Below, in pieces: positions 8,294 through 16,757 of a DNA stretch of 64,000 bases. The notes under the pieces were generated by a model. That model did no database searches, had not been told where the DNA came from, and saw nothing but the letters and a program-made list of their open reading frames with translations. How positions within the stretch are numbered: position 1 is the stretch's first letter; each line of letters starts with the position of its first letter. The DNA is from Alphaproteobacteria bacterium (lineage in GTDB: Bacteria > Pseudomonadota > Alphaproteobacteria > GCA-2731375). The DNA lies in assembly GCA_016776605.1 (NCBI GenBank), contig JADHTB010000001.1, positions 310,001 through 374,000 on the forward strand. The letters run 5' to 3'. Made by a program: the position numbers and the translations under genes.

Positions 8294-8787
8294 AAAAACT
8301 GATCGCCATTGCCGCCTTTACGCTTCTGATCCCGCAAACTGCAAACGCGGAAAAAGAGGCGATGGTGTCTTTCAAGGTGCTGACGCCGGAAGTCGCGCTG
8401 GAAATGGCGCAAGGCGCGCTAAACAGCTGCCGGGACGCGGGTTTTCAGGTTGCGATTGTTGTCGTTGACCGTTTCGGCATCATCCAGGTGGTCATTCGCG
8501 ATCAACTGGCAGGGCCCCACACGGTTGAAACAGCCCGCCGCAAGGCGTGGACGGCGGTAAGTTTCCGAACCGATACCAAAGCCATGGCCGCCTTGACCCA
8601 GGCGGGAAAAGAACAGTCAGGTGTGCGCCAGGTAGCGGGCGCGTTGATGATCGGTGGTGGCGTGCCGGTGCAGGCGGCGGGAACGATTGTCGCTGGCATC
8701 GGCGTTTCCGGCGCCCCCGGCGGCACGGCCGACGACGCGTGCGCCCGTCAAGGGATAGAGTCCATCATCGAAAAACTCGAATTCTAA
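8287..8787 (+). CDS. GlcG/HbpS-family exported protein
   Basis: A 166-residue protein of the GlcG/HbpS (DUF336) family, whose members bind heme or cobalamin or have no known activity. A signal peptide is clear (residues 1-22, ending TANA). Family features are the VVDRFG strand near residues 59-64, the ARRKAWTAVSF helix and the glycine-rich IGGGVPV and GVSGAPGG loops. A strong GGAGGAGG precedes the ATG. It overlaps the soxS-like gene by 7 bases and is followed by an exported DsrE-like gene, so a periplasmic role in sulfur oxidation is suggested by place only. Confidence 0.8.
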   Translation: MLKKLIAIAAFTLLIPQTANAEKEAMVSFKVLTPEVALEMAQGALNSCRDAGFQVAIVVVDRFGIIQVVIRDQLAGPHTVETARRKAWTAVSFRTDTKAMAALTQAGKEQSGVRQVAGALMIGGGVPVQAAGTIVAGIGVSGAPGGTADDACARQGIESIIEKLEF

Positions 8788-8850
8788 GATCTAGCTTATC
8801 TATTGATCGTCTTACCACCCACGAAAACTCAAACAGGGAGAACAACGAAA

Positions 8851-9291
8851 ATGTATCGAAAAGCTTTTATGGCCATTTTGGCAATTTGTTTCTTGGCCGC
8901 CAGTCCGGTAATGGCCGGCGAAAAGGCCCACCGTCTGGCACTGCAGATCAGCGATGACAGTCCGCAAAAAATGAACACGGTGCTGAATGTAGCGGCGAAC
9001 ATGTCCCGTTACTATTCCGCCAAGGGCGAGGAAATCGAAATCGAAATCATCGCCTTTAACAAGGGCCTGCACATGTTGCGCACCGATACCTCGCCGGTAA
9101 AGAAGCGCATCGGCGACTTCTCCAAAAGCATGACCAACGTCAGCTTCAAGGCCTGCGGCAATACCATCAAAGGCATGACGAAGAAGGAAGGCAAGATGCC
9201 TCCGATCTTTGCTTTCGCCGATGTGGTACCCGCCGGCGTGGTGCAGATTATGGAACGGCACGAAGCCGGCTGGGCCGTCGTCAGGCCTTAA
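8851..9291 (+). CDS. Exported DsrE-family protein
   Basis: ATG at 8851, chosen because GGGAGAA lies 7-8 bases upstream, gives 146 residues with a signal peptide (about 1-24). The mature part has the DsrE/DsrF fold signature: an LQISDD strand, the EIEIIAFNKGLHML segment and a single conserved-type cysteine in FKACGNTI. Cytoplasmic DsrE relatives transfer sulfur on such a cysteine. This exported form may bind sulfur or sulfide in the periplasm, which is an inference. It is the last gene of the soxS-like operon. Confidence 0.78.
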   Translation: MYRKAFMAILAICFLAASPVMAGEKAHRLALQISDDSPQKMNTVLNVAANMSRYYSAKGEEIEIEIIAFNKGLHMLRTDTSPVKKRIGDFSKSMTNVSFKACGNTIKGMTKKEGKMPPIFAFADVVPAGVVQIMERHEAGWAVVRP

Positions 9292-9309
9292 ACCAAGCTA
9301 TACGGGCGA

Positions 9310-9360
9310 GCCTTCACGCACCGGCATTTCATGGATGCCAATTAAACAGGGCGTGAAGGC
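9310..9360. repeat. Nested inverted repeat in a convergent gap
   Basis: Perfect 10-base arms (gccttcacgc 9310-9319, complement 9351-9360) enclose a smaller hairpin with 5-base arms (9323-9327 and 9335-9339). It lies between the converging dsrE-like and hemerythrin genes, where a two-way terminator is expected, but no U-run follows on either strand. A short direct repeat (atccgtgacg) follows near 9396-9418. Confidence 0.45.
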
Positions 9361-9421
9361 CCCCGCGCCCGCCGAAAGTTCGTGGCGCACAGTATCCGTG
9401 ACGCGCAAAATCCGTGACGGC

Positions 9422-9922
9422 CTATGCCTCGGCGAACAGCAGCGCCAGTTCGCTGTCCTGCTGTTCTTCGAACACCTCGCTCAAGACCGGCAACAGGCCC
9501 ATTTCCTCTTTCTGGATATGGGTGATTTGCCGTTCCACCAATTCCAATGCCAGATCGCGGAACGCCGCCCACTCGTCCGCCGTGAAACCATCGCCGCGGG
9601 CCTTCTGAACCATGGGCAGCATGACTTCTGAAAGATTGCGCAGCAGGTCATGTTCCTGGCGCAACATATACGGGATCGCGACATCACCGATGGCCGTCAA
9701 TGCAGGGAAAATATTATCTTCCTCGAAGTTGAAATGATGTCCCGCCACGCCTTGCAATTCCGCGTTCAGATCGGCCAGTAGAATGGTGGTCGCCGCGTCA
9801 TCACCGGCAGGCGCGTTTCTTGCCTTTCGGCCCGTGGTAAGACCTTCCAGGCGATTCATCAAATCAATGATCCGCAAATGCTCGTCATGCAGCACCTGGG
9901 CAATCTGGCTGTCGTAATACAT
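9422..9922 (-). CDS. Hemerythrin HHE-domain protein
   Basis: A 166-residue cytoplasmic protein with the diiron ligand pattern of the hemerythrin family: HDEH near residues 12-15, GHHFNFEEDNIFP in the middle, EHDLL, and HIQKEEMGLLP near the C-terminus. Such proteins bind oxygen or NO, or store iron. GGGGAG precedes the ATG. It is the last gene of the minus-strand run that starts with the Crp/Fnr gene. HHE and DUF2249 proteins often occur together in NO and denitrification contexts, so a role in gas sensing or protection is likely. Confidence 0.85.
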   Translation of the reverse strand: MYYDSQIAQVLHDEHLRIIDLMNRLEGLTTGRKARNAPAGDDAATTILLADLNAELQGVAGHHFNFEEDNIFPALTAIGDVAIPYMLRQEHDLLRNLSEVMLPMVQKARGDGFTADEWAAFRDLALELVERQITHIQKEEMGLLPVLSEVFEEQQDSELALLFAEA

Positions 9923-10008
9923 TCCGTGCTCCCCGCAGCATCAATCATAAATCATAAATCCAGAACGCTAGGGTAACCGCGTCGCGCCGGAGGTTTCATT
10001 GATCGTGG

Positions 10009-11295
10009 TCAAGCAGACGGCGGCGCCACGGCGGTGCGGTATTTCAACACCGCCAAGAGGAAGAACCAGGTAAAAGCAGCCGCACCCAATAACCCCGCCA
10101 GGGCGCCCAGGTACACCAGCAAGGGCATGGGCCAGACAATCCCGGCGGATAGCAATACCAGTGCCGCGCAATGGCAATAAAGATGCGCGGCAAGCGGGCC
10201 GGGGGCGGTCAGCGCGGTCACGGTGGGGGGGCGGCGGCGCACGGCGAGGGCTGCATGCATAGACGCCAAAAACGGTACGATCCGCTGCAAAATCGCCAAC
10301 AAAAAGCCTAACAACCAACCGAACAGCCATAGGCCGAATATCACCGGCCCCCAGGGCGGAAGTAAGTCCAAGGCCCAGGCGATGCCCATTAACAGGCTCA
10401 AAGGCATTAAAGCCCACGACAAGCGCATTAAAATAAATGCCGGGCCCAATTTTTTGCGCATCCTTTGCCGCAAGGTCATGACCATCAGGCCCAGATACAG
10501 GGTAACCCCGATCAGGCCGACGGCGCCGCCCGCCGCGGCCCAGATATCCTGGTTGAACCAAGTCCCCGCAAGCCCCAGGGCCAGCCCGGCACAGGCGCAA
10601 AACATGGCCCCAAGCGCGCCTTTAACAGAGGGCATCGGCGCCAGGGCAAACATCGGCACCAGGACATAACTAAAACCCATGGCCAGCAACCCCATGAAGC
10701 CATAGGCAGCCAATAACATATGGCTCACCGCGCCGCGCTGGGCATTGGCCAGAAAGCCGTGCTCCTGATTAACGATCAGGATCAGGCCAAGCCCCAACAG
10801 CCCGACCAGGGCGCCGGCCGCCAGCCAGCCATGCGCCACCACCGCCAGCATGGCGCCGCCACGGCGCAAATTAGCCAGCAACAGCCACAGATAAAGGGCA
10901 ATGGCCAGCGCCAGCAGGCCGCCGCCTGCCGCCATTACCGGATGCTGGGACAGGTACATACCGGCGGTCAGGCAGATGGTGCCGGCGTTGAGCAACCACC
11001 AGATGGCGTTGATCGTGGCCGGGGCGGCAAAGCCCTGCAGGGTGGCGACGGGCAATAGTTGCAGGCTGGCGCCCATGGCGGTCATGACGAATACCCCCAG
11101 GGTCATCAGATGCACGGCGGCCAGCACCGGCCCACCGCCGCCCCTGAAAGCCGCTAATTCGTCTGCGCCGGACAACAGCACCGCCCAGGCCGCCAGATGA
11201 AATAATGCGGCCGCGCCGAAAAACCGAAAAGGCACGAACAGCGGCAGCAAACGTTCCCCCGCGCTGCCCAGGAATGAACTCGGAGCTAGAGCCAT
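10009..11295 (-). CDS. Polytopic membrane protein, NnrS/heme-copper-subunit-I-like
   Basis: A 428-residue, very hydrophobic protein with about 12 membrane segments. Histidines lie within or next to segments (AVHLMTLGVF, VVAHGW, AVSHMLLA, AAHLYCHC), a pattern seen in NnrS and in proteins distantly related to heme-copper oxidase subunit I. I cannot assign the exact family. It follows the DUF2249 gene and precedes the hemerythrin gene in one run; that trio recalls NO-response clusters. A role in heme or NO handling is inferred, and quinol or cytochrome chemistry is not excluded. Confidence 0.6.
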   Translation of the reverse strand: MALAPSSFLGSAGERLLPLFVPFRFFGAAALFHLAAWAVLLSGADELAAFRGGGGPVLAAVHLMTLGVFVMTAMGASLQLLPVATLQGFAAPATINAIWWLLNAGTICLTAGMYLSQHPVMAAGGGLLALAIALYLWLLLANLRRGGAMLAVVAHGWLAAGALVGLLGLGLILIVNQEHGFLANAQRGAVSHMLLAAYGFMGLLAMGFSYVLVPMFALAPMPSVKGALGAMFCACAGLALGLAGTWFNQDIWAAAGGAVGLIGVTLYLGLMVMTLRQRMRKKLGPAFILMRLSWALMPLSLLMGIAWALDLLPPWGPVIFGLWLFGWLLGFLLAILQRIVPFLASMHAALAVRRRPPTVTALTAPGPLAAHLYCHCAALVLLSAGIVWPMPLLVYLGALAGLLGAAAFTWFFLLAVLKYRTAVAPPSA

Positions 11296-11313
11296 GGAGT
11301 AATACCAACCTGC

Positions 11314-11580
11314 CTAACCGTTATCCTGCCATAGGCGAAGGCGAACCTCGCCATCCTCGCTCGGCAAAATTTCATGGTTCCAGCCGCGCTCCGCCAATTC
11401 CGGGTACAAATAGATCGGCTCGCGGTCGTGATGCACGATTACCGCGGTTCCGGCCCCCGCCACAATCGTCTCCAACAGAGCCAGAATTTGCAGCATCGGC
11501 TGCGGTGCGGGCAAACCGCGTACATCGATATGGCGACCGTCGTCGGCCTGCCAATGCGGCGCGCTAATCTGCACCGCCAT
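11314..11580 (-). CDS. DUF2249/TusA-like small protein
   Basis: An 88-residue protein with the TusA-like fold of DUF2249: the motif DVRGLPAPQPMLQILALLE, where a TusA protein would have its CPxP cysteine. Here the position reads LPAP, so the sulfur-carrying cysteine is absent and sulfur transfer on that residue is excluded. ATG 11580 begins two bases after the preceding stop; a TTG 8 codons upstream is possible. Proteins of this type accompany hemerythrins and NnrS-like proteins, as here. Confidence 0.72.
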   Translation of the reverse strand: MAVQISAPHWQADDGRHIDVRGLPAPQPMLQILALLETIVAGAGTAVIVHHDREPIYLYPELAERGWNHEILPSEDGEVRLRLWQDNG

Positions 11581-11582
11581 TG

Positions 11583-12491
11583 TTATGGCCCACTCTTGCT
11601 CCAACCAGGCTTATCGCCCGGACCGGCCTGTCCGGTTCCACGCACCGGGGTCAAAGGCAGGGCAAAGCCCTGGTTGAAGGCGGCGCGGGCGACGACAACG
11701 AACTTCAGCCGCCAGCCACCCGCAATAGCGGCCAATCCCGCCAGAGCCGCGAATAGGGGGCCAAAGTCACCGGCGACCAGGGCCAATAAAACCAAGATGG
11801 CCGCCAGATAATGTCCCAGATTATTGATCATCGGGGTGGCGCCGTTCAGGACAGCCAATGCCTTGCCCGGCGCGCCGGTTTGCGTCAGCTTCGCCAGATA
11901 GCGGCGCCATGCCATCCAGCGGCCCAGCAGCAGGATAAACAGCAGCACCAATGGCCAAACGGAAAAACCCCCAAACAAGGCGATCCCTAGCAGCAAAAAG
12001 CCACAGCCTTCGGTCAAACCGGTCAGAATAATGACCGGTATGAGGCTGGGATGCCGCCAGGCCGGAATACCTTTCGAGCCATGCAGAATACGGGCCTGAC
12101 AATAGAGATAAAATATCGCCAATAGTGCCGCCAGCCAGATCACATCGTTAGCTATGGCGGGCCAATGAATAAAGGGGGCGGAAGCCGCCGCCGCCAACAA
12201 TGTGGCGGGTAGCAACAGGGTCGAGACAAAGGCCTCGCGGGTCATCCACGAGGTTTGCGGATGAAAGAAAACATGCAGGGCGCGCCAGGGCCGGCCGATC
12301 TCCAACCAAACGCAAACCAAGCCGACGCCAACCAGAATGGCGCCGAAAAAGCCCAATGGCCAATAGGCGATCCCCTGGTCCGAGGCCGCCGCCGCCAGAA
12401 TTACCAGGCCGGTGCCACTGCCGCCGCCAATAAAATTACCGGCAGCCCGCCAATCCCAATTGACCTGATGCCAAGGTTCAATACGGCTCAT
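11583..12491 (-). CDS. soeC: NrfD/DmsC-type membrane anchor of a molybdoenzyme
   Basis: A 302-residue membrane protein with about eight hydrophobic segments, translationally coupled by a 4-base overlap to the ferredoxin-like subunit. The stretch FFHPQTSWMTREA near residues 76-88 is typical of the anchor subunits of DMSO-reductase-type complexes that exchange electrons with the quinone pool. In SoeABC this subunit passes sulfite electrons to quinone; in PadBCD it accompanies phenylacetyl-CoA:acceptor oxidoreductase. The gene symbol is provisional, since sequence alone does not separate these options for me. Confidence 0.7.
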   Translation of the reverse strand: MSRIEPWHQVNWDWRAAGNFIGGGSGTGLVILAAAASDQGIAYWPLGFFGAILVGVGLVCVWLEIGRPWRALHVFFHPQTSWMTREAFVSTLLLPATLLAAAASAPFIHWPAIANDVIWLAALLAIFYLYCQARILHGSKGIPAWRHPSLIPVIILTGLTEGCGFLLLGIALFGGFSVWPLVLLFILLLGRWMAWRRYLAKLTQTGAPGKALAVLNGATPMINNLGHYLAAILVLLALVAGDFGPLFAALAGLAAIAGGWRLKFVVVARAAFNQGFALPLTPVRGTGQAGPGDKPGWSKSGP

Positions 12492-13138
12492 TGGTTTTTA
12501 TCCCAGATGTAATAGAAACCGGGATCAGTCCCCAGTTCCTCGTGCATGCGAAAGGTCTGATTTTCCGCCAACAGGTTTGAAACATTGCTGTTGGGATCAT
12601 CCCGGTCACCAAAATGCAGGGCATCGGCAATGCAGGAATTGACGCAGGCCGGCGTCACCTCAGGGTCGACGCCGGGGGTTTGCCCGGTCTCCTTGGCGGT
12701 ATCGATGCGGCTCTGACAAAAATTGCACTTCATGGCGACGGACATGCGTCCCTCGTCAAAGCGCGCCTTTTCATGCGCCATTTCCTGATTTTCATAGGCC
12801 AGGTCCCTTTTGTGCACGATATGGCGGGCCTGATAGGGACAGGCCACCGCGCAATAGCCGCAGCCGATACACAGATCATAATCGATTTCGACAATGCCAT
12901 CGGGGCGGATCTTGGTGGCGGTGGAGGGGCAGACGGTTTCGCAGGGCGGGTCGGCGCAATGCATGCAACCCACCGGCACGAATGTGCGTTGCACCTGGGG
13001 ATAGGTACCGGTTTCCATGTCCAGCACCTGGCGCCATTGCACACCGGGCGGCGTCGCATTGGCATGCTTGCAGGCCGCCGTGCAGGTCTGGCAACCCACG
13101 CAGCGGCGCAGGTCGGCAACCATCACATAGCGGGTCAT
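12488..13138 (-). CDS. soeB: Four [4Fe-4S] ferredoxin-like subunit of a molybdoenzyme
   Basis: A 216-residue DmsB/NrfC-type subunit. Four cysteine groups are visible: CVGCQTCTAAC at the N-terminus, CMHCADPPCETVC, CIGCGYCAVAC, and the split CNFC with CVNSC group, enough for four clusters. It carries electrons between the catalytic subunit and the membrane anchor. It overlaps the upstream large-subunit gene and the downstream anchor gene by 4 bases each, so the three are one translational unit. No signal peptide is seen, which puts the complex on the cytoplasmic side. Confidence 0.82.
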   Translation of the reverse strand: MTRYVMVADLRRCVGCQTCTAACKHANATPPGVQWRQVLDMETGTYPQVQRTFVPVGCMHCADPPCETVCPSTATKIRPDGIVEIDYDLCIGCGYCAVACPYQARHIVHKRDLAYENQEMAHEKARFDEGRMSVAMKCNFCQSRIDTAKETGQTPGVDPEVTPACVNSCIADALHFGDRDDPNSNVSNLLAENQTFRMHEELGTDPGFYYIWDKNQ

Positions 13139-15855
13139 GCCGGACCCTCCAACCGGTTCACCGCGACCCGAACAATATCGGCGGACGAACCGGTGGAATC
13201 CGTCAGCGCCAGGGACATGGGCACGACCGTATTCATGCTGGGCGCGGGATTATCCTTTGAAAACGGCGTAACCCAATGATCGAACTGGCCCTGGATCAGA
13301 ATGGTGTCGGGGCGGATGCCCTGTTTCAGGACGACCCGGCCCTTGGTGCCGCGCAAGGTCGATTTGATCTCCACCAGATCGCCTTCCTCTATGCCCATTT
13401 CCGCCGCCCGCCCGGCGTTCATCACGACCGCCCGGTGGCCGCGGATGTTTTTCGCCACCTCGTCAATCATCTGGATAGAACTGTTGGAGCCCCAGGCCAA
13501 TTGCATGCTGCGCGAGGTCAACAGCCAGAAGGGATAGTCCGCCAAGGCGCCGCCGGAATTCACCGTCGCCTGTTCCCAAATGCCAGGAATATCCTTCCAG
13601 GGCGGTAACGGATCATATTCCTTAAGTTGTTCGTCCCACCAATCAATGCCTTTTTCGTGCAAGCGATTGCCCAGTTCCTTGCCGACCCGGGTTAGCCGTT
13701 CCTGATAGGGCATTTCAAAGCGCAGCCCCTTTTTGCGCATTTCCGGGAACAGATACCAGATCAGGCGCGAGATCGGCCGCGTGCGGATGCCATGTTCCTT
13801 GTACCAATCCAGGCCGTCGGTTTCCGCCCCATCGGTCAATTCGGCCGAGGCAGCCCGGCACATGGCGTCCCAAATCTCGTCCGCCTCGTGGCTCTGCGTA
13901 ACATCCAGGCTGAAGTCATAATTGTCGCCGCGCAACGGCACGCCGCCGGCGCCGCGATTGATGGCATTGTTGTATTTATCCAGAATGCCGGCACGCGCGG
14001 CCAGCTCGGTGGCGATATCGGTGAAGTCCCGCGTCTCGCCCAGTGGCTTAATGGCCGGTTGACGCAGGGCCACGCCTTCATGATCCCAATAGCTTTCAAT
14101 GAACTTCGTGCCGCCGACCCGGATCAATTGGGTGCTTTCAAAGTCCGTACATTCGGGCAGCAGCACATCCGCCATATGATTGGTTTCGTCCCGGATGTAA
14201 CAGAACGAGACGATGAAAGGGAATTCGGCGATCCGCTCGGTTATCGCCTTGGTATCCCAAAACGAAATGGCCGGATTGGTACGATAGACGAACCACAGAT
14301 CTGGGGCCGAGACCTCGGGCCAGTTTTTCGGGCTTTCCTTGCGGAACATCCAGGCCAGATGGGTTGGGCCCAGGGCCTGGCTCCACGGTGAATTGGCCGA
14401 CAGAGGCACCAGGGTTGAATGAGCATTGCGGGCGGTTGGCTCCGCCTGCCAGTTTTCCTTGTCCGTGGGGTTCATCGGATATTGCATGAAGCCGTCCGGG
14501 CCGCCGATAACGCTGGCCTGGCGCGTGGTGGCCGGCCGGTTCAGACGCACCGTGGTGCCAAGGGTGCCGCCGGGCACCTCCAAGGCGCCAACCAGACAGG
14601 CCAGCAAGGTACGCCCCCAGCAACATTCGTATCCGCCCCAGCCATTGTTGACGGTTTTGCCCAGAATCACCGCCACGGGACGCAGGGGCAGCACTTCGCC
14701 ATCGATCTCTATGGTATCGCCAATCTGGGCATGGCTGACGAATTCATCGGCGATGCGGCGGATGCAGCCGTCCGGTACCTGGCAAATTTCCTCGGCCCAT
14801 TCCGGGGTGTATTGCGCCATCTGTTGGACCAGATGGCTAAAGGCGGTCTGCACTTCGATATTTTCGTGTTGCCACTCTTCGTCATCGGCGCCGACCTCGA
14901 TGCCGGAGGTGGTGAAGCTGCCCTCCAGCGCCGGTTCGATGTCCGGGGCGTCAAAGACCACCGCCGCGCCGCGTTTTTTGTCCCACATCAGCGGCTTGTG
15001 GGTGACGGGGTCGCGCAGGAAATAGCCGTTCGGCGCCACCAGATAGGGCGAGCCGGTGTGGTCGGTCAAAAATTCCAGGTCCAGCCGTTCCCGGGGCATC
15101 TCGTGCAACATGACGTGCATCAGGCCGTACATGAAGGCGGGATCGGTCTTGGGACGAATGGGCACCCATTCCGCCGAACAGGCCCCGGTGATCGACAGGT
15201 GCGGTTCGATCTGCACCCGTTTGGCCCCCCGCGCGCGCGCGTCCGCATGACGGGTAATGCCGATTACCCCGGCGGATGCTTCCGGATTACCGCCGAAAGA
15301 CAGGATATATTTCGTCGTCGGCGTGTCGGCGGCGACAGTGAAGCCGCGATGCCACAATTCGCCGTACAAATGTTCGGAATGGGTGCATTTGACCCCCTGC
15401 CCCGAACCAAAGCTGAAATCCACCGCCCCCCAGGCGCCCAGAAAGGCCGGAAAGGTTCCCATGTAATAGGTCGGCGTACCACCCCCCCCAAACGAGGCCG
15501 CGACGCGGGCATAGCCCAATTCATCATGCAAACCCTTGGCTTGAATTTCCTTGAGTTTTTCGCCCACCATCCCCAACGCCTCGTCCCAGGAAATGGGTAC
15601 GAAACCGGGGTCTTCATCGCGCCCCTTTTTCGGATTGGTCCGCTTCATCGGCGTCAGCAGGCGGTTCGGATTGTAGGTCTTTTGCACCAGGCCATAGGCC
15701 TTGACGCAGGACTTGCCGGCGCCGGGATGAACATCCGCCAAGGCGAAATTCGGCTCTATCTCGGTCGCTACGCCGTCCTCGACCTTGACGGTCATAAAAT
15801 CCGGCCCGGCGACGCATTGATAACAATACTGCGGAACTTTTTTTACCGTGCTCAT
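13135..15855 (-). CDS. soeA: Molybdopterin oxidoreductase large subunit (SoeA-like or PadB-like)
   Basis: A 906-residue DMSO-reductase-family catalytic subunit. ATG 15855 is chosen because GGGGA lies 6 bases upstream; a TTG 7 codons earlier has no site. Near the N-terminus the cluster motif reads CYQC (Cys11, Cys14), then Asp19 where a third cysteine is usual, then Cys50 (GKSCVKAYG). The motif PKKGRDEDPGFVPISWDEA and the C-terminal molybdopterin-dinucleotide domain (from about residue 770) are clear. No Tat signal, so it is cytoplasmic. In a sulfur oxidiser a SoeABC sulfite dehydrogenase fits well. The N-terminal motif, however, also recalls PadB of phenylacetyl-CoA:acceptor oxidoreductase, so the substrate is open. 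Confidence 0.72.
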   Translation of the reverse strand: MSTVKKVPQYCYQCVAGPDFMTVKVEDGVATEIEPNFALADVHPGAGKSCVKAYGLVQKTYNPNRLLTPMKRTNPKKGRDEDPGFVPISWDEALGMVGEKLKEIQAKGLHDELGYARVAASFGGGGTPTYYMGTFPAFLGAWGAVDFSFGSGQGVKCTHSEHLYGELWHRGFTVAADTPTTKYILSFGGNPEASAGVIGITRHADARARGAKRVQIEPHLSITGACSAEWVPIRPKTDPAFMYGLMHVMLHEMPRERLDLEFLTDHTGSPYLVAPNGYFLRDPVTHKPLMWDKKRGAAVVFDAPDIEPALEGSFTTSGIEVGADDEEWQHENIEVQTAFSHLVQQMAQYTPEWAEEICQVPDGCIRRIADEFVSHAQIGDTIEIDGEVLPLRPVAVILGKTVNNGWGGYECCWGRTLLACLVGALEVPGGTLGTTVRLNRPATTRQASVIGGPDGFMQYPMNPTDKENWQAEPTARNAHSTLVPLSANSPWSQALGPTHLAWMFRKESPKNWPEVSAPDLWFVYRTNPAISFWDTKAITERIAEFPFIVSFCYIRDETNHMADVLLPECTDFESTQLIRVGGTKFIESYWDHEGVALRQPAIKPLGETRDFTDIATELAARAGILDKYNNAINRGAGGVPLRGDNYDFSLDVTQSHEADEIWDAMCRAASAELTDGAETDGLDWYKEHGIRTRPISRLIWYLFPEMRKKGLRFEMPYQERLTRVGKELGNRLHEKGIDWWDEQLKEYDPLPPWKDIPGIWEQATVNSGGALADYPFWLLTSRSMQLAWGSNSSIQMIDEVAKNIRGHRAVVMNAGRAAEMGIEEGDLVEIKSTLRGTKGRVVLKQGIRPDTILIQGQFDHWVTPFSKDNPAPSMNTVVPMSLALTDSTGSSADIVRVAVNRLEGPA

Positions 15856-15939
15856 CGCCAATCCCCAACTCGCCAATTAAATGCTATTGTTATGTATCTC
15901 GATGGCATCCGTCCAGGCGTATTGATTTTCCGCTATGAC

Positions 15940-16662
15940 CTAATCGTCATCCTCGTTGATAGCGTGCAACGCGGCAACATCCTTGACGATAACCCGGTGC
16001 CCTTCGGTTGCCACCCCTATGGAACGTAGCTTTGACAATGCGCGGGACAAAGTTTCCGGCTGCATGCCCAGTCGGCCGGCAATCAGCATTTTATCCAGGG
16101 GCAATTCGAATTCATCCGAGCCTTCCTCCACATCGACCAGCTTTTCGAGAAAAGAAGCCAGACGCTGGGTCGCCGATTTGACCGTCAATTGTTCCACTTG
16201 CTGGACAAAACCGCGCAGGCGGCGCGACATGGACGCCAGCATTTTCAGGGCAATATCAGGATCCTCGCGCAACTGTTTCAACAGGCCGCTGCGCGGTATC
16301 ACCAACAGCCGCGCATCGGCCGCGATTTCGGTGCTGATGGGAAAATTGCCTGAAACGAACATCGCCGCTTCGGCGAAAGTTTCACCGGGGCCGAACACCG
16401 CGATCACGCTTTCATGGCCATCCGGGGCCTGGCGAAAGCCCTTTATCCAACCTTCCAGAACGACAAAAAAACGATCCGCCTGTTCGCCCTGCATAAATAA
16501 CGACGTACCACGGGGATAGCGCCGCGCGGTGGCATCCACCAGCAGATTCATAATGGTATCGTCGGTCATGCCCGCGAATAACGGGATCTTTTTGAGCTGA
16601 TCATAATCGGTGGAGCGAATACCCGTCCGCCGCTCGAATGTATCGCGATCAAGTTTCGCCAT
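15940..16662 (-). CDS. Crp/Fnr-family transcription regulator
   Basis: A 240-residue regulator: cyclic-nucleotide-type beta-barrel (about residues 25-140), long dimer helix, then a winged helix (LDKMLIAGRLGMQPETLSRALSKLR, about residues 189-213). No cysteine cluster of the FNR type is present at the N-terminus, so oxygen sensing through Fe-S is unlikely; DNR/NnrR-like heme or NO sensing is possible. ATG 16662 is preferred over the TTG one codon earlier. It lies 84 bases upstream of the molybdoenzyme genes on the same strand and probably controls them. Confidence 0.85.
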   Translation of the reverse strand: MAKLDRDTFERRTGIRSTDYDQLKKIPLFAGMTDDTIMNLLVDATARRYPRGTSLFMQGEQADRFFVVLEGWIKGFRQAPDGHESVIAVFGPGETFAEAAMFVSGNFPISTEIAADARLLVIPRSGLLKQLREDPDIALKMLASMSRRLRGFVQQVEQLTVKSATQRLASFLEKLVDVEEGSDEFELPLDKMLIAGRLGMQPETLSRALSKLRSIGVATEGHRVIVKDVAALHAINEDDD

Positions 16663-16757
16663 CAACTCGTCCCATACCCGGTGGTGCCCCCGCGAGCATA
16701 CGCATTAGCGATGCAGACGCAATGTTGGCGGCAAAAATGAATTAGCCACGGGCTGCC

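Noticed and set aside
11298-11310. Thirteen-base sequence agtaataccaacc, also at 37638-37650
   Set aside because: It occurs at two gene borders, but it is short, not palindromic, and the flanks do not align. It could be chance.
13135-15855. Possibility that the molybdoenzyme is SoxC
   Set aside because: SoxC is a sulfite-oxidase-family protein of about 430 residues with a different cofactor fold. This 906-residue protein is of the DMSO reductase family.
14419-16029. Open frame of 536 codons on the plus strand opposite the molybdoenzyme gene
   Set aside because: It mirrors the minus-strand frame of a well-supported 906-residue enzyme. The product is low in recognisable motifs and rich in G, R and H, as antisense frames in GC-rich DNA are.
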